A stretch of 64,000 nt of DNA. It comes from Talpa occidentalis. Taxonomy: Eukaryota; Chordata; Mammalia; Eulipotyphla; Talpidae. Below, piece after piece: positions 12,011 through 24,420 of the stretch. The position numbers were made by a program, and so were the translations under genes. How positions within the stretch are numbered: position 1 is the first letter of the stretch; every line of letters begins with the position of its first letter. The DNA lies in the NCBI RefSeq assembly GCF_014898055.3, contig NW_023602073.1, positions 80,084,678 to 80,148,677 on the forward strand, in the 5' to 3' direction. Under the pieces are notes generated by a model that saw only the letters and a list, made by a program, of their open reading frames with translations, was not told the DNA's origin and did no database searches.

Positions 12011-13307
12011 TAAACATAAGGCAGTCCAATTCTAGGGAGCTAAAAATCAATTTACTGTTTCATTTAGTGTGCATTTATTGAGCAGCTTTTTTGTGCCATT
12101 ACCTTTTGGATATCATTAAACATTGCTCCCTCTTTCAAAATAAGAAATACAAAAACAGGTAGACAAAATGATCATTGTGCTACATTTTAATTCAGTTCAA
12201 CTTGATTTAAAACCTTAATATATACCAAAGTTGCTTTGAGAACAAATACAAACAGGAAAGTTGATCACACTATTTAAAAAAGACTTGTGACTAGTAGACT
12301 ATGGCATATTCCCTCCTGATTTGACACAAAATGCTAATAATATACATATATATTATATATAGAGAGAAAGAGAGTTAACAAAATAGAGAAAGAGTTAGCA
12401 TTTTTTTGACATATAGGTAGAAGTCACAGATACAGGCCCTGCATGTGTGTGATAACTAGCATTTATATTTATATATTTTTCATTTCCTCTTGGTGGGGAA
12501 GAGAAGACTTTGAAATTACATTATATCTTGATTAATATATCATTTCAATCATGTAAATGGCAATGTGATCTCAAGCAAAACAGTAAATCTATGAAGCTTA
12601 GATTCTTACCAAAAAATAACAGCCAGCGGACAAGCAATATTTCTTCTAATAAATTTTCATCAATTGAAAATGCATCATTATTGTACATACCATATACAAG
12701 GGAGAAAAAATTCCTGTCAATTATAATTTTAATATAAATCTAGAGTGGAACACCATTAAAATAACATAACTCTAGATAATATATAAGCATCAGAAAGTTT
12801 TATCTCTGATCTTACTATATAATATTATAGGAGAAAAAGAAAGCAAGACACTAACAAGTCAGTATTTCCACCTTTCTTATTTATTCTTACCCAATGTATG
12901 AATTTTTCCACAACTGTTATGATAAAAAGTGTCATTTTAGTCTAAAGATTATATCTAGCATATCACATTTCTTCTTTTTCTATCATCACAAGAAGACAAT
13001 ATATCTTCCTTTCTAATTTTATTTGAGCAGTTGAGGCTCAGTGGCATCTAAAGCCATGGAACTTCCTAGTGTTTGTATGTTAGACAGTGAATGAAGATTT
13101 AACATTATTAACAAAATTTGGTAGAGTATGCTCAAAAGTAGACTAATGAAATATAGGAATCGTCTTTTTTTTTTTTTTCAATTCTTATATTGGGGCTGTA
13201 TATATTGGACGAGATTTATTTTCCCCCCACAATAAATTTGAACCAGGGTAGAGATTTTGGAAACATCTGCAGTATATGTTTCTGTAATTTAAAAGATGAT
13301 ATTTGGA

Positions 13308-13562
13308 GGGCCTCCCAGGTGGCGCAGGCAGTTGAGTGCCGCACTGTGAAGCTGTCCGCAGCCTCTGCAGTGCGGGTTCCATCCCAGCTGGCTGGCGAGA
13401 TCACTCAGCAGTGCTGCTGTCTCGCCCGCTGCTCCCCTCAGCAGTGTATTTCATCAGTCTGCCTGTTCTGTTTCCTGCTCTGTCTCTGGTGAATCCTCTC
13501 ACCCTTCCACGCATCTGGCCTGTACCTTGGTTCTTGTATAAATAAATAAATCTTTTTTTAAA
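13308..13562 (+). repeat. tRNA-derived SINE, intermediate subfamily
   Basis: The head GGCCTCCCAGGTGGCGCAGG, B box GGGTTCCATCCC, body and TAAATAAATAAATCTTTTT tail are complete. Flanked by ATGATATTTGGA (13296-13307 and 13564-13575), a perfect 12-bp duplication. Confidence 0.95.
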
Positions 13563-13681
13563 AATGATATTTGGAAACTGCTTTTTGAATTTTTTACAAG
13601 CTGTGATTGAAATGTATACATTTTGGTATACATCTATATTTTTTCTTAGGAAAGCAATGTTCACATTTCATTTTAGGGGGG

Positions 13682-15520
13682 TTGTTTCTTTTTTATTATT
13701 ATTGAGATAACATTAGTTTACAACACTGTATTTTGATGGGTTCACACCTCTTAAGGTATATGTACCAAAACACACCTACCACCAAGGCACCTATAATCTC
13801 CCAAAACAGTCAGTCAGGGCCCCTCTGTCCTCATCCCCTTTATTCTTCACTGCCCCCTCTACCTCTGTTATTCTCGATTTTATATTCAGATCCCTAAGGT
13901 TAGTTTTGGATTTGATTATATCTGACATTTTGTTTTATTTTTCCATGTTCCACATGGGAGTGAAGCCATCCAGTATTTATTTTCCTCCCTCTGGATTAGT
14001 TTGCATAAAACTCTACATTTCCATCCGTGTTGCCATAAATGACAAGAGTTCATATTTTTATATAGCTGCATAGCATTCCACTGTGTATACATACCACATC
14101 TTAATTCACTCATCTGTCCTCAAGAATTTAGGTTGTTTCCATAACTTGGCTATTATAAATAGGGCTTCAGTGACCATAGGAGTGCATATGTTTCTTTTAA
14201 TTAGTGTTTTTGCATTCATTGAGTAGATGCCTAGTAGTTGAATAACTGATATGTATTGCAGATCTATTTTTAATGTTTTGAGAAATTGCCATGCTGTTTT
14301 CCCTAGGGGCTGAAACGGTCTACATTCCTGCTGAAAGTTTAGGAGTGTTCCTTTTACCCTATACCCTTGCCAAAAATTGTTATTTCTAGTCTTTTTGATA
14401 GGGGCCATTCTCATAGGTGTGAGGTGACATCTCATTTTGGTTTTGATCTGCATTTTCCCTATGATAATCAATAATAAGCATTTTTTCATGTGTCTGTCCA
14501 TCTGTATGTCTTTTTTTTGGATAAGTGACTAGATTTTCTGCCCATTTTTAAAATTTGTTTACTGAGTTGAATGAGTTTTTTTTTTTTTTTTTAGAACTTG
14601 GTTATTAGACCCTTGTTAGATGAATCGTATGCATATATTTTCTCCCATTCTCTTTTATTTTTAATGATGGTTTCCTTCCCTATACAGAAACTTCTTTTAT
14701 ATGCAAGCAATAAACTAAGTAAAGTAAGTCAAGAAAACTGTCCATTCATAATTAACACAAAAAATATTAAATACCTAGGAATAACTTAACAAAAGTGGTG
14801 AAGGACTTATAAAATTAAAACTGTAAGGCACTGTTAAAAGAAATAGAAGCCATACAGATAGATGGATATTCCTCTGCTGGTGGATTGGAAAACTAACCAT
14901 TGTCAAAATGGCCATATTGTTTAAAGTGATATTCACTTTAGTGATATTTAAAGTGATATTCACAGATTCAGTTCAATCTCTGTGAAAGTTTCAGTGGAAT
15001 TCTTCAAATAAATAGAGTAAACATTACTGAAATTTACATAGAACTAACAAAATACCCAAAATTGCCAAAGCTATCTTGGCAAATGTAGGAAGATCAGACA
15101 TATTTCATGCCCAGGTTTGAAACTATATTACAAAGCTCTAGTAATCAAAACAGCATGGTATAAAAAATCACAAACCAATGGAATAGAATTGAGAACCCAG
15201 AAATAAACCCACATTTAAAATGACGTTAGAGAATGAAAAGCTTCTTCAACAAATGGTGTTGGAAATACTGTAAAATCACATTCAAAGAATGAAACCAGAA
15301 CACTATCTCACACCAGATACAGAAATTAGCTCCAACTGAATTAAAGAATTGGGCTTAAACCTGAAACCATAAAACAAATAGGTAAAAACACAGGCAGAAC
15401 GCTCTATGACATTGGCTTCACAGAGAAGCCTAATTGTCTTTGGGTGTAGACTCAGATGGCAAAGGAAACAAAAACAAAACTAAGTAAATGGTACTAAATT
15501 AAATTTAAAAGCTTTACTTC
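13682..15520 (-). mobile_element. Old L1 with 5' inversion (twin priming)
   Basis: From 13682 to about 14698 the element is antisense L1: 3' UTR (TATTGAGATAACATTAG), then ORF2 C-terminus, reaching back to the codons for a KSFCIGKE-like segment. From about 14699 the sequence turns to sense orientation and runs from the NIKYLGIT region through the ORF2 middle to an LKSFTSL-like segment at about 15515. The two segments meet in the same part of ORF2 but in opposite orientations, as left when two primers copy one L1 RNA. The frame is heavily damaged. No target duplication was identified. Confidence 0.8.
14106..14501 (-). pseudogene. L1 ORF2 C-terminal domain remnant
   Basis: This is a 131-codon open stretch inside the non-inverted part of the L1. 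It aligns by eye with the C-terminal segment of the younger ORF2 at 48.4-50.9 kb: MDRHMKKC, TKMRCHLTPMRMA, KGTLLNFQQEC, LLGIY and IAKLWKQPK. Most of the zinc-knuckle-like cysteines are lost (FWQGYRVKG in place of CWRGCGEKG). It is a decayed retrotransposon gene, not a host gene. Confidence 0.8.
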
Positions 15521-16506
15521 ACTAAGATGAAGATGTGAATATACAAATTAATCATGACTGAAATAATTATTATAAATTTAAGTTTTACAGATAATTTTTT
15601 AACTCAATAACGCATCCTCCATGATTACTGTTTGTATAGATATATAAATTACAAAAAAATCACTGGGACAAGAGGATAAAGCACCTCATCTGGAATGAAT
15701 AAGCAATTCTAAACAAAATTAAAATGAACAATTCAAGTCAATACCTGGGAAATTTAGATACATTATTCCTTTCCAAAAGATTGAGAGAAACAGAAATCTA
15801 TATTCTGCAAGAATATGGAATAATCCCCTTCATTTCTCCTCTGGAATTTGAAAATATAAACTTGACAGGAAGTAAATTAAGGTTTTCATAAATGTGCCCA
15901 AACAAAAGTTCAAGAGCAACATAGATGCAGATGTTTACTAAATACTTTCCATTGTTGGTAAAGTAAACAATTGAAAGTACTAGAGGAGGTTTCCATTTCC
16001 ATAAGCAATTATGTCACTGATATTACCTGCCAAGAACATGATGATTGAATTCATGGTTTTTAATTTTAAACATTCTTAAATGTAAATATTCTTTATTGTG
16101 CTTAGTTTGAATTTTTATTTAATGGGTTATTTGAGTCTTACTCTTTGTTCTGTTTATTGGTTTTGATCTGATTTTTAGTAATGCTCTTTAGCAAGGATTA
16201 ACACAATGTTGTAAATAATGCATATTTGCAATCTCATTTTGCCAGCAAATTAAACAGAAAGCAGAGCAAATAGACTAAAGAGAAAGACAATCACATTTTG
16301 TCTACTCTCTTCTGTATTCTTCTGAGGCTTCTATGTGCGTTTATTGAAAACTGACATTGTCTATATTGTCAAGACTACAGATAACAATAGCCATACAACC
16401 TCTGATGTAGATGTGCGTCTTGCATTCAATATGACATATTCCTTTCTTTGTGTTTTCTTTTCTAAAATAATAAAAAAACAGATAAAATTATAGAACTATT
16501 CTTTCT

Positions 16507-16822
16507 TTTTTTTTTTTTTTAATAGAGGCATGCTTTATTTATTTGCTTGCTGGTTTGTTTGTTTGTTTTGTTTATATATGCACTGGGTACAGTCAGAAGC
16601 GCGGGAGGGTGAGAGAATTCACCAGAGCCAGAGAGGGGAGCAGAGCAGGCAGAAGGACCGAAGTACACTGCTGAGGGGAGCAGCGGGCAGCAGGAGAGGT
16701 CTGCGCGCCATGCGGGACCCTCCGCCGGTGGCCGGGGAGCAGCCGGGGATCGAACCGGCGCCGCAGAGGCCGCGGGCAGCTTCGCAACCCAGCGCTCAAC
16801 CGCTGCGCCACCGGGGAGGCCC
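16507..16822 (-). repeat. Young tRNA-derived SINE with 3' extension
   Basis: This copy is CpG-rich and near the consensus, with an intact B box GATCGAACCGGCG (antisense) and a CCACCGGGGAGGCCC head end. The target duplication TAGAACTATTCTTTCT is perfect over 16 bp (16491-16506 and 16823-16838). On the sense strand, beyond the usual CCCAGTGC end, the tail is a long AAAC/AAAT-rich stretch, then about 13 nt of unique sequence (GCATGCCTCTATT), then the final poly-A. It is among the youngest insertions in the window. Confidence 0.96.
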
Positions 16823-17115
16823 TAGAACTATTCTTTCTAAAACAGAAATAATCTCTCTAAATATTGTTTATTACAACTAGAAATATAAAGGTGTTTGTAT
16901 ATGATACAATGTTGAGAAACGTTTGCAAATTTTGATTTTGATGGAAAGTTAGGAAATCTATTTTTGCTCTGCTTCTCCAATATGAAATCCATCTCGATCT
17001 ACATAGAAAATATCTACACAAAGACTAAACAAATTTACTGAATACCTAAGATACATTCACCTCTCTTCTCATGAATATGTTATTCATGTTTAAAATCTCA
17101 ATGTTAATATCTTTT

Positions 17116-17236
17116 TTTTTTTTTTTTTTTTTTTTGTGGGACCCTCGCTGGTGGCCGGGGAATGAACTGGCGCTGCAGAGGCTGCGGACAGCCTCACAGC
17201 CCAGTGCTCAACCCCTGCGCCACCAGGGGTGGCCCA
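17116..17236 (-). repeat. Head-only (short) tRNA SINE with poly-A tail
   Basis: On the minus strand it reads GGTGGCGCAGGGGTTGAGCA, the GCAGCCTCTGCAGCGCC segment, a near B box (AGTTCATTCCC), CCGGCCACCAGCGAGGGTCC-CAC, and then straight into poly-A. The SINE body is absent. The target duplication TCAATGTTAATATCTTTT is perfect over 18 bp (17098-17115 and 17237-17254), so it was inserted in this short form. It ends within a base of the 3359-3484 copy. Confidence 0.92.
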
Positions 17237-17630
17237 TCAATGTTAATATCTTTTCCTTAGGAATCCCAGTCCTTTTCTTTCATAGATTTTTTTAAACATG
17301 TTTGTAATTATTAGTATTTATGCTTTTATATACTATTTCTACCTTTCCTAGGCTATTATCTCAGAACAATAAATGTATCATTTTGGTTTGCATGGCATTT
17401 TGTGTACCTGATAATGAATTCACTAAGTAGTTTTTGAATAGATGGATGAAAGTAGAGCTGAAAACAAACCTCTTCTGGCAAGTTCTAGCTATCAAAGATA
17501 CAGTTGTTTTAAATAAAGACTTACTTTTAAATAGTAATTAGAATAGTATTTTTAAACTGAATTTAGTATTCTCAAAAACCCTTCCAAAATGTGAGTTATT
17601 GTTAAAGTTAGGTACAAACATACTCATCTA

Positions 17631-17660
17631 CACACACACAAACACACACAAACAAAACAC
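17631..17660. repeat. Interrupted (CA)n microsatellite
   Basis: Short CACACA runs are broken by AAACA units. No associated element recognised. Confidence 0.7.
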
Positions 17661-18621
17661 TGGCAATTCTCTTATTCCTATTCTGGTAAGTGATAAAGCT
17701 GGAGGATGGATAATTAAATGGTAAATAAAATATGAACTCCTCATTGGGGCGCTATGAATAATGTAAATAAAAAGTCTGTCTCAAAACATCTAGAGAATCA
17801 AAAGACTCAAAAATAACCATTAGAAAAAGTAAGACAATTGAATACAGACTCAAAATGCAATTCTCAGACTTTTGAAATTTTAAGTGGAAAAGTTGCTTCA
17901 ACTTAAAAGGGAAAACTAAAATCCTAAGAAAGCTTACTTGATATGAAATGGGCATGACATACTATGTTATCCATCATTTATATCAGCTTCCCTCTGCCAA
18001 CACCAATTAAGGATAATAAGTAAGCTGTGCCCCATCAAATGGTTCTACATCTAGCTCAGGTGTTAAGAAACCCAGCCCGATCTATATCATTTCTTTTTCC
18101 TCTTGCATCTCACTTAACTCTTCACACTCATCTCACTGCTCTGAACTGATCGAGTCTCTTTAAATAGTGGTGATAATGAAAATCAGAAGATCTGTTTGTT
18201 TTGTTGTTCTTTCAGTCCTATCCCGCAGCTATCCAAGCTGGTTTTGGTTCCCCCCAATATATTATGGAGCAGAGAGATCAAAGGAAAAGAATAAGGTGTA
18301 TTGACAGATGACATGATGTGTACTTTGGAGCAAAATTCTCTGTGTAATATACACCCAAATGCTATTTTTTCCTCTTACAGTGTCTTTTGGACACTTGCCA
18401 GATGGGGTTAAATAATAAAATAATAATAATTCCACCATCTCATGAAGTAGAAAAAGTACTCTATTTACCTAACCTCAAATCCTCCCATTGTCACAAATTA
18501 CAAAATATTCTCTTCCGGGGTTGCCTCACTACAGCAGGCAACCCTTTTTGCTGGGTTCTTTCAAGATGGCTCAGCCTAATTCCCATCTCTATTGTCCACT
18601 ACGAAACTGATGAAATTCTGG

Positions 18622-18930
18622 GGGAAAAAAAGTCAGAAAGATAATGAAAAATACTGTATGATTTCACTCATATATGGAGTATAGAGAAACAAACAGAAAA
18701 GAGAATAGCCAAAACTAATCCAAAACAACCCTTAGAATTATGACTGCAGAATTGAGACTGCTGGAAGTGGAGTGTGGGGGGTAACAAGGGGGCGTGGGTC
18801 CAAGGATCTCTGATGGCCTTGGTGGTGTATATGGTGCAGTAACACAGATCTGAAGAGGTGTGATCCTATTCCCCTAATATACGGTATTGTAAATCAGTGA
18901 TACCTCAATAAGAAACATTTGTTTTTAAAT
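18622..18930 (+). mobile_element. L1 3' end remnant
   Basis: An L1-like 3' end in sense orientation: an AAAATACTGTATGATTTCAC segment, CATATATGGAGTATAGAG, GACTGCAGAATTGAGACTGC-like UTR sequence, and a GGTATTGTAAATCAGTGATAC segment near the end. Only the terminus of ORF2 and the 3' UTR survive. Boundaries are approximate. Confidence 0.65.
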
Positions 18931-18934
18931 CTGG

Positions 18935-21900
18935 AAAAGTGGTACATCTTTTAATCTGGTGTCTCCAACATCTCTATCTAGCTTGTCATCTTTAGCTGTT
19001 TTCTATTGAATATCACTCTGTATTTCCCCAACTCCAGAGAATGAGGTATAGATAACATTCTTAAACCTCTCTTAGCTACTTAGGTTGGATAATAGCTTTA
19101 AAAGTCTACTTGGTTCTGCAGCTCAGCCAGCATTCAAGCAGAAGTCAGTCACCTTTGATAGACAAATCCAATCTTTTTGTTTTTCTATAAAATTACCATT
19201 TCTAGCCCTAAGATAGAAGGAAAATATCACTATCCCTTTGCCACGTAGAAAGGACAGTTTATAGCAGCATTCTAGATCAGGGAATTGACAGTATTGGTGA
19301 ATCTGAAACTCTCCTTACTTTTGAACTTTTCACCCTATATTTCATACAACCAAGAAGTGGGAGATAGATTAAGAATCAAATAACTCTCCTGTGGACATTA
19401 TGATCCACTAACAATTGTGAAAAGAAAGGAACCTCAGAAATTAATCTGGGATAACAGAAGTTCCTGTCTTCCCCGTTTCAAGCAAATGATACAGAAACAT
19501 TCATAATAAGTAAGTACAACTTCAAATCCACCATTCTGCCCTCTAGTTTTACTTCTATAGAAGCAATATTAAATGCTTCCATTTTTAATTCTTTGGATTT
19601 CCTCTGTAACTTAACTGTTTTTGGAATTTCTTACTTAATAAATATATATATATTGCCTCTCACTATGAAAAATGCTGATTATTTTAACATACACCATGGC
19701 ACCTTTATTCCTACTTTATTCTTCAAATTTCTCATGTTTCCATTATTTGTTCTAGTTATCTTTGCAAACTATTTACAGCCTTCTGTTTCTTTTCCCATTA
19801 AATGTAAGCAGTATTTCTTGATTCCCTACTATACAACAGGTAGAGATTAATGATTTTCCTTTTATTCACTTTACATCTCCCATGCTAAATTCCATCCTGA
19901 CAACTGTGATTTTACTTTTATATCATAAAAGTATTTTTATATCACATCCTGTTTTAAAAAGATAAATAAGCTTCTACTATCTATAAAAGTCAACTATAAA
20001 AAATGCTGATCTTATTATGATCATCATACTACTGACAAGGAAAGATTGAATGAATATGTTGAGTTTTTTTTTTTTTTCTTTGTGGGTCCAAAGGCAGATT
20101 CTCTGTAGCATTCGGACAAGAAATTTTCTGGTGTCAAGGTCATATAGATTCTCATGTTCTACACTCTGTGGTGGAGGTTGTTTACTAAATGTGTCCGTGT
20201 GCTTTACTTCACAAATCTTTCAAAGTTAGGGATGTATAATTAAATCCTTCCAATGCACAGTAGTGATGAATGTCTTTTCTAGGCCAACAGTACTATATGA
20301 CCTTCTAGCACATTCTTCTACTTGTGTGATCTGCATCCCATATGTTCTAGATGATATGATGATGAGATATGAGCAGCCTGAATCCCTGAGTCAACACTTG
20401 GAATGGAAGCCAGGTACTCTCTACAATCACTGAGAAAGAGACAGACCCTGAGTAAGGATACATATGCTTCCATGTGTTAAGTCACTGAGATTTCATATGT
20501 GTGTGAACTTTAGCTTAGTTTAGCCTAGACTAAATAATCAGTAACTATTACATTTGTTCAAAAACAAGTTTTCTACTTGGTCTATGTTATCTTTCACAAC
20601 TCCTGTTTCTTTGGGGAGTTTTATTTGATTTTCTTTATTCTTATTGAAAAAAACTACAATATAAACTTTCAACATACCCTCAAAATTAAACAGGTACTAT
20701 CATTCCTTTTTATTATTAATAATTGTTTTATTCCTGGTGATATTGTCCCAAGAAATTTTTAATTTTCTCCTATAGTATGCACAGCATTTTCTGTCCTGTC
20801 ATGTATATCACCCCTCACTATGCTCATTCATTAGAACAAAAATATCATAACAGCTATTACTTCTCTCTTATTCATCTCTCCCATTTACTGTCCCTCCCCT
20901 CAATTAATATACTTCAGAAAAGCTGCAAAGAAGGCAACAGTTCTGATTATCTGCATATCTAAACTATATCTTCATTTTTATTGATAACAGAAAGTGTCTG
21001 TAGTATTAATTTAACAGAATATAGAAGTCTGTGGATCAAAATAATTTTTCTACACTTGAATTCATTGTCTGTTTTCCTCTATTGTGCATTTATTATAAAA
21101 TAAGTGAATAATAATGTGAATTCTCAGTGTTCTGCTTTTTTTTTTCCTTTTTCAGTTTGCTCTCATGCTGTTCATGCATCATGTCCCACATATCCAAGAG
21201 ATAGGAGATAGGCTGCGCTTTCTCCCTGCTCCAGATCACTTCCAGATTCATGACTTACACTCTAGGGAACTTTCCAGAGATATTCTTTAGCTAAAGTCAT
21301 CCTTGTTTTCTGATCACACCCATTCATCCTTCCATGTCTGTTCTCTAGTATATCAAATACACTATCTTCCACAAAATTCAATACTCTTATTTATTCTTCC
21401 TTATAAATTCTGCATATCTCTCCATCCTTATCAAATTTCAATTTTAGAGTTATTTCTTTTGAGACATTTTCTTGCCAGTATTGAAATCTATCTCCCTGAT
21501 CTCCTGTTCCTGACATCCTGTGGTTTCCTAACCTTGGCCCTGGGAAACACTAATACTAAATCAAAGCAATGCTTGTCTTTTTTATGGTCACATAGGACAC
21601 GGGGGCTACTGATTAATACTGCACACACAACACACACACACACACACACTTGTTCACACGCACACAGACACATTAAAGTAAAGGTAGCTCCACAAATCTG
21701 TGGTCTCAATTATAACCAATCACTCAATAATAAAGAGTCATCTTGATTTCTACTTCACTACCTTCTGCCTATAACATCACAATGTTTATATTTTCTGCTT
21801 TTCTCAAATGTCCTAAGCCACCACTTTGATTTTCACTCTCAGCAGATAAACTTCATTTCCACAGTAATGAGAAAATAGAATTTCCTCATTTTTTACAACC

Positions 21901-24095
21901 AAACATAATAAACTATCTGTCTCCATGTCAGCATTTTTCTTTCCAGTTATTGAATAAAGGTATATATAAAGGATAGATTGTCTAAAATGTGTTAAGGAAT
22001 AGCTTTTAAATCTCAGTTGCTTAAAACAATAAAGGGACCTCTGTTTCTACAACATCCATGCCTTTCTTTCCAAGACACAATTCTTAAATATTTATTGCTT
22101 TCAAGCCATTAGTTCTTTTCTTCAACTTACAAGCAGCTACCTTGTGAACATCTGTAGTACTTGACACTGGAAAGAAGGTAGCATTTAATATTTTCCAGCT
22201 GAAAAATCTCGATGGCCTTTTTTTCAGCTTGAGAACTTGACCATCTCATTTTTGTCATTTGGCTTCTAAAAGTTCATTTTTCAAGTAAACATTTGGCCTA
22301 TTTCTGTTCCCTTGCAATTCCCTTAGCTCATCTCTTTCTATAATTAATGAGAAACAATTAACATCTACTAGCATTATGGCTTCCAATCATGTCCCCTATA
22401 GCTACACATATAGTAGGGGTTTGGTCTCTCATGTTATTGTCATTGCAGGTATCTGTTTTATTACCTATTTTGTATGGCATGACGGTGTTCTTCCAGCTTG
22501 CCATGCAGTTAGATCTTTTTCTTCAGTGACTGCAACCTGACTTCCAGGCCTATGCCACACACACTGATTTGTTATTATGAGTGCACCCATGTCCAGGTAA
22601 CAAATCATCTATTAGCTGTTGTAATACGTGCTGCAGTAATAAACACATCCCCAAGTTGCAGTTTTCAGTACTATAAAAGCATATTGCTGACTTGCTAACT
22701 CATTGAAAAGTCCGCTATGGATATTCTGTTTGGTAGCAGGGAAGCTTTACTCACAGTCTGGGCCCTAAAGCTGCTGCAGTCTCCCAGGTCTGTTCTCCTG
22801 TGCCCCTGTGGCATTCTTCACCTCAGACATCAATCAGGAAGTATGTAGAAAAGGTTTCATGTGTCAATTTTAGAAGTTGTCCACATAGTTGTGACTAACA
22901 TTCTATTAGTTTACAAATCAGTCATTTGTCAATATACACTTTGTAGGCAAGCCAGGAAATTTATTCTGTAATTAGGCATGTGTTTCCCAGGAATCTTTTT
23001 CTACCATGAATGCACAGTTCTGCTAACATTCACAGTGTACATTTACAGTATAGCTAACCTTTCTGCTGTAACAAAATAATAACTCTTTGGTTTATAACAT
23101 GCTTTGGAGTAGTAATATTTGGTGTTAACTGTGCTTGTAAATTATTATATATGTGCAAGAATGTCTCCAAATTAGCAAAGCCTTCAAGATTTTAGCACTG
23201 TGATTGCAGTTAAAGTCAACGTTTGTCAAACCTACCAGAGAAGCTGATAAATCTGCAGAACAGGTAGTGATTGTGTCTAAAGACAAAGAAGGAGTGTGGG
23301 GCCTGCATGGTCTGGGAATCCAGTGAAGGAAACCAGGGGTAGAATGGAATTTATATAGGACTGTTCCTTGCCTAAATTTCCATAATTGTAGCTTGGCAGT
23401 CTGATCCAAAAGCACCCTTACCCAAGCATTCTTTTTCTTCTCAACATATCTTTATAACCTCCTCAACCTGCTACCCTAAATTGAGGGCAAAGGTGTATAT
23501 TAATGCTAGTTATTTTCATGGTATTCAAAAAACGAGATGTTTTTTTTCTTTCTCAGTAAACTGCTATGGAGGAATATGACAAGTAAAAATAATAAATGTG
23601 TATCACACTTTGAAAAATATATATACATATTACAAAGGAAAACAGCCTTTTATTTTCATAGCTACAATAGAAGCTGTAATTGTCCACTGTTCAGTTAGGC
23701 TGCATTCAATAATTATAGTTTATTTTTCCATGGATATTATAATATCCATAAACAAAAAATACATAAACTACAGAAAAACAGATAAAAAATCAAAACCATC
23801 TATAGACTTTCTATCAAGACAACCAATAATGATAATCTTTTTATATTATTATATTATATTAAAATTATATTAAAGATTTATATTATTAGTGACATTTATG
23901 CACACACACACATATGTGTATATATACAGATGTATATATAGTTTTGGGAGATAAAAAGAACCTAATCAAATACTCAGTACTTTTGAGAATAAATGTTGAT
24001 ATTTGGATGTAATATAGTGAAAATAGACTCTATTATAGAATCAAATATTTCTGGCTGAACTTTGACAAACCAGTTTTTTAGAACTTACCTTACCA
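18935..24095. other. 5-kb stretch without recognised repeats except simple sequence
   Basis: No SINE of the young family, no L1 and no gene recognised, although neighbouring DNA is dense in SINEs. Open frames up to 147 codons lack any family signature. Very old repeats may be present below what can be seen by eye. Confidence 0.5.
21621..21668. repeat. (CA)n microsatellite
   Basis: About fifteen CA units with interruptions (CACACACAACACAC, then TTGTTCACACGCACAC). The 147-codon frame crossing it (21303-21746) is not a gene, because its histidine/threonine run is just the repeat. Confidence 0.85.
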
Positions 24096-24292
24096 CAGGG
24101 GTCAGTGAATTTTAACTGAACTTAACCCATGACTGTCTTTATAATTTGTTTTATTTGAACACAGCCACACCTAAACAATTATACATTTTCAGTGACAAGT
24201 TTCATACTAAAATGATGCATAGCTGAGTAGTTGTGACCAAGATTATGTTCTAAAACCTGTGTCTCTTTAAAAATTTTCTGTAACCTGCTCCA
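24096..24292 (-). mobile_element. hAT-Charlie-type non-autonomous DNA transposon
   Basis: It opens with CAGGGGTCAGTGAATTTTAA, a terminal inverted repeat typical of a common mammalian hAT family. Internally it has TTTATTTGAACACAGCCACA and GCTGAGTAGTTGTGACCAAG, two well-known internal segments of that family in reverse orientation. The right terminus is worn away. I do not assign a MER number. Confidence 0.7.
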
Positions 24293-24309
24293 GGAAATTA
24301 AAGTACTTA

Positions 24310-24420
24310 GTTTTGAGTCCTAGATGAGGAAAGTGACGCTTTCCATGACTAATTAAGTATAAATGTGATGCAAACCCAGGCAACTGACATAAAAGCCTGT
24401 ACAATTAACTACAATCTGAG
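24310..24420 (+). repeat. Possible MIR fossil
   Basis: AGATGAGGAAAGTGACGC is followed by ATGCAAACCCAGGCAACTGA, which resembles the MIR core order (a GATGAGGAAACTGAGG-type motif, then a GAACCCAGG-type motif). It is short and divergent. Confidence 0.4.

Noticed and set aside
16530..16880. 116-codon frame, and many 60-100 codon frames over SINEs
   Set aside because: They are translations of SINE sequence; the same peptide pieces (RSPATRPP, CSPQQC, SACSAP) recur at each SINE copy.
21303..21746. 147-codon frame as a small gene
   Set aside because: There is no family resemblance, it is partly a CA microsatellite, and there are no visible splice or promoter signals.
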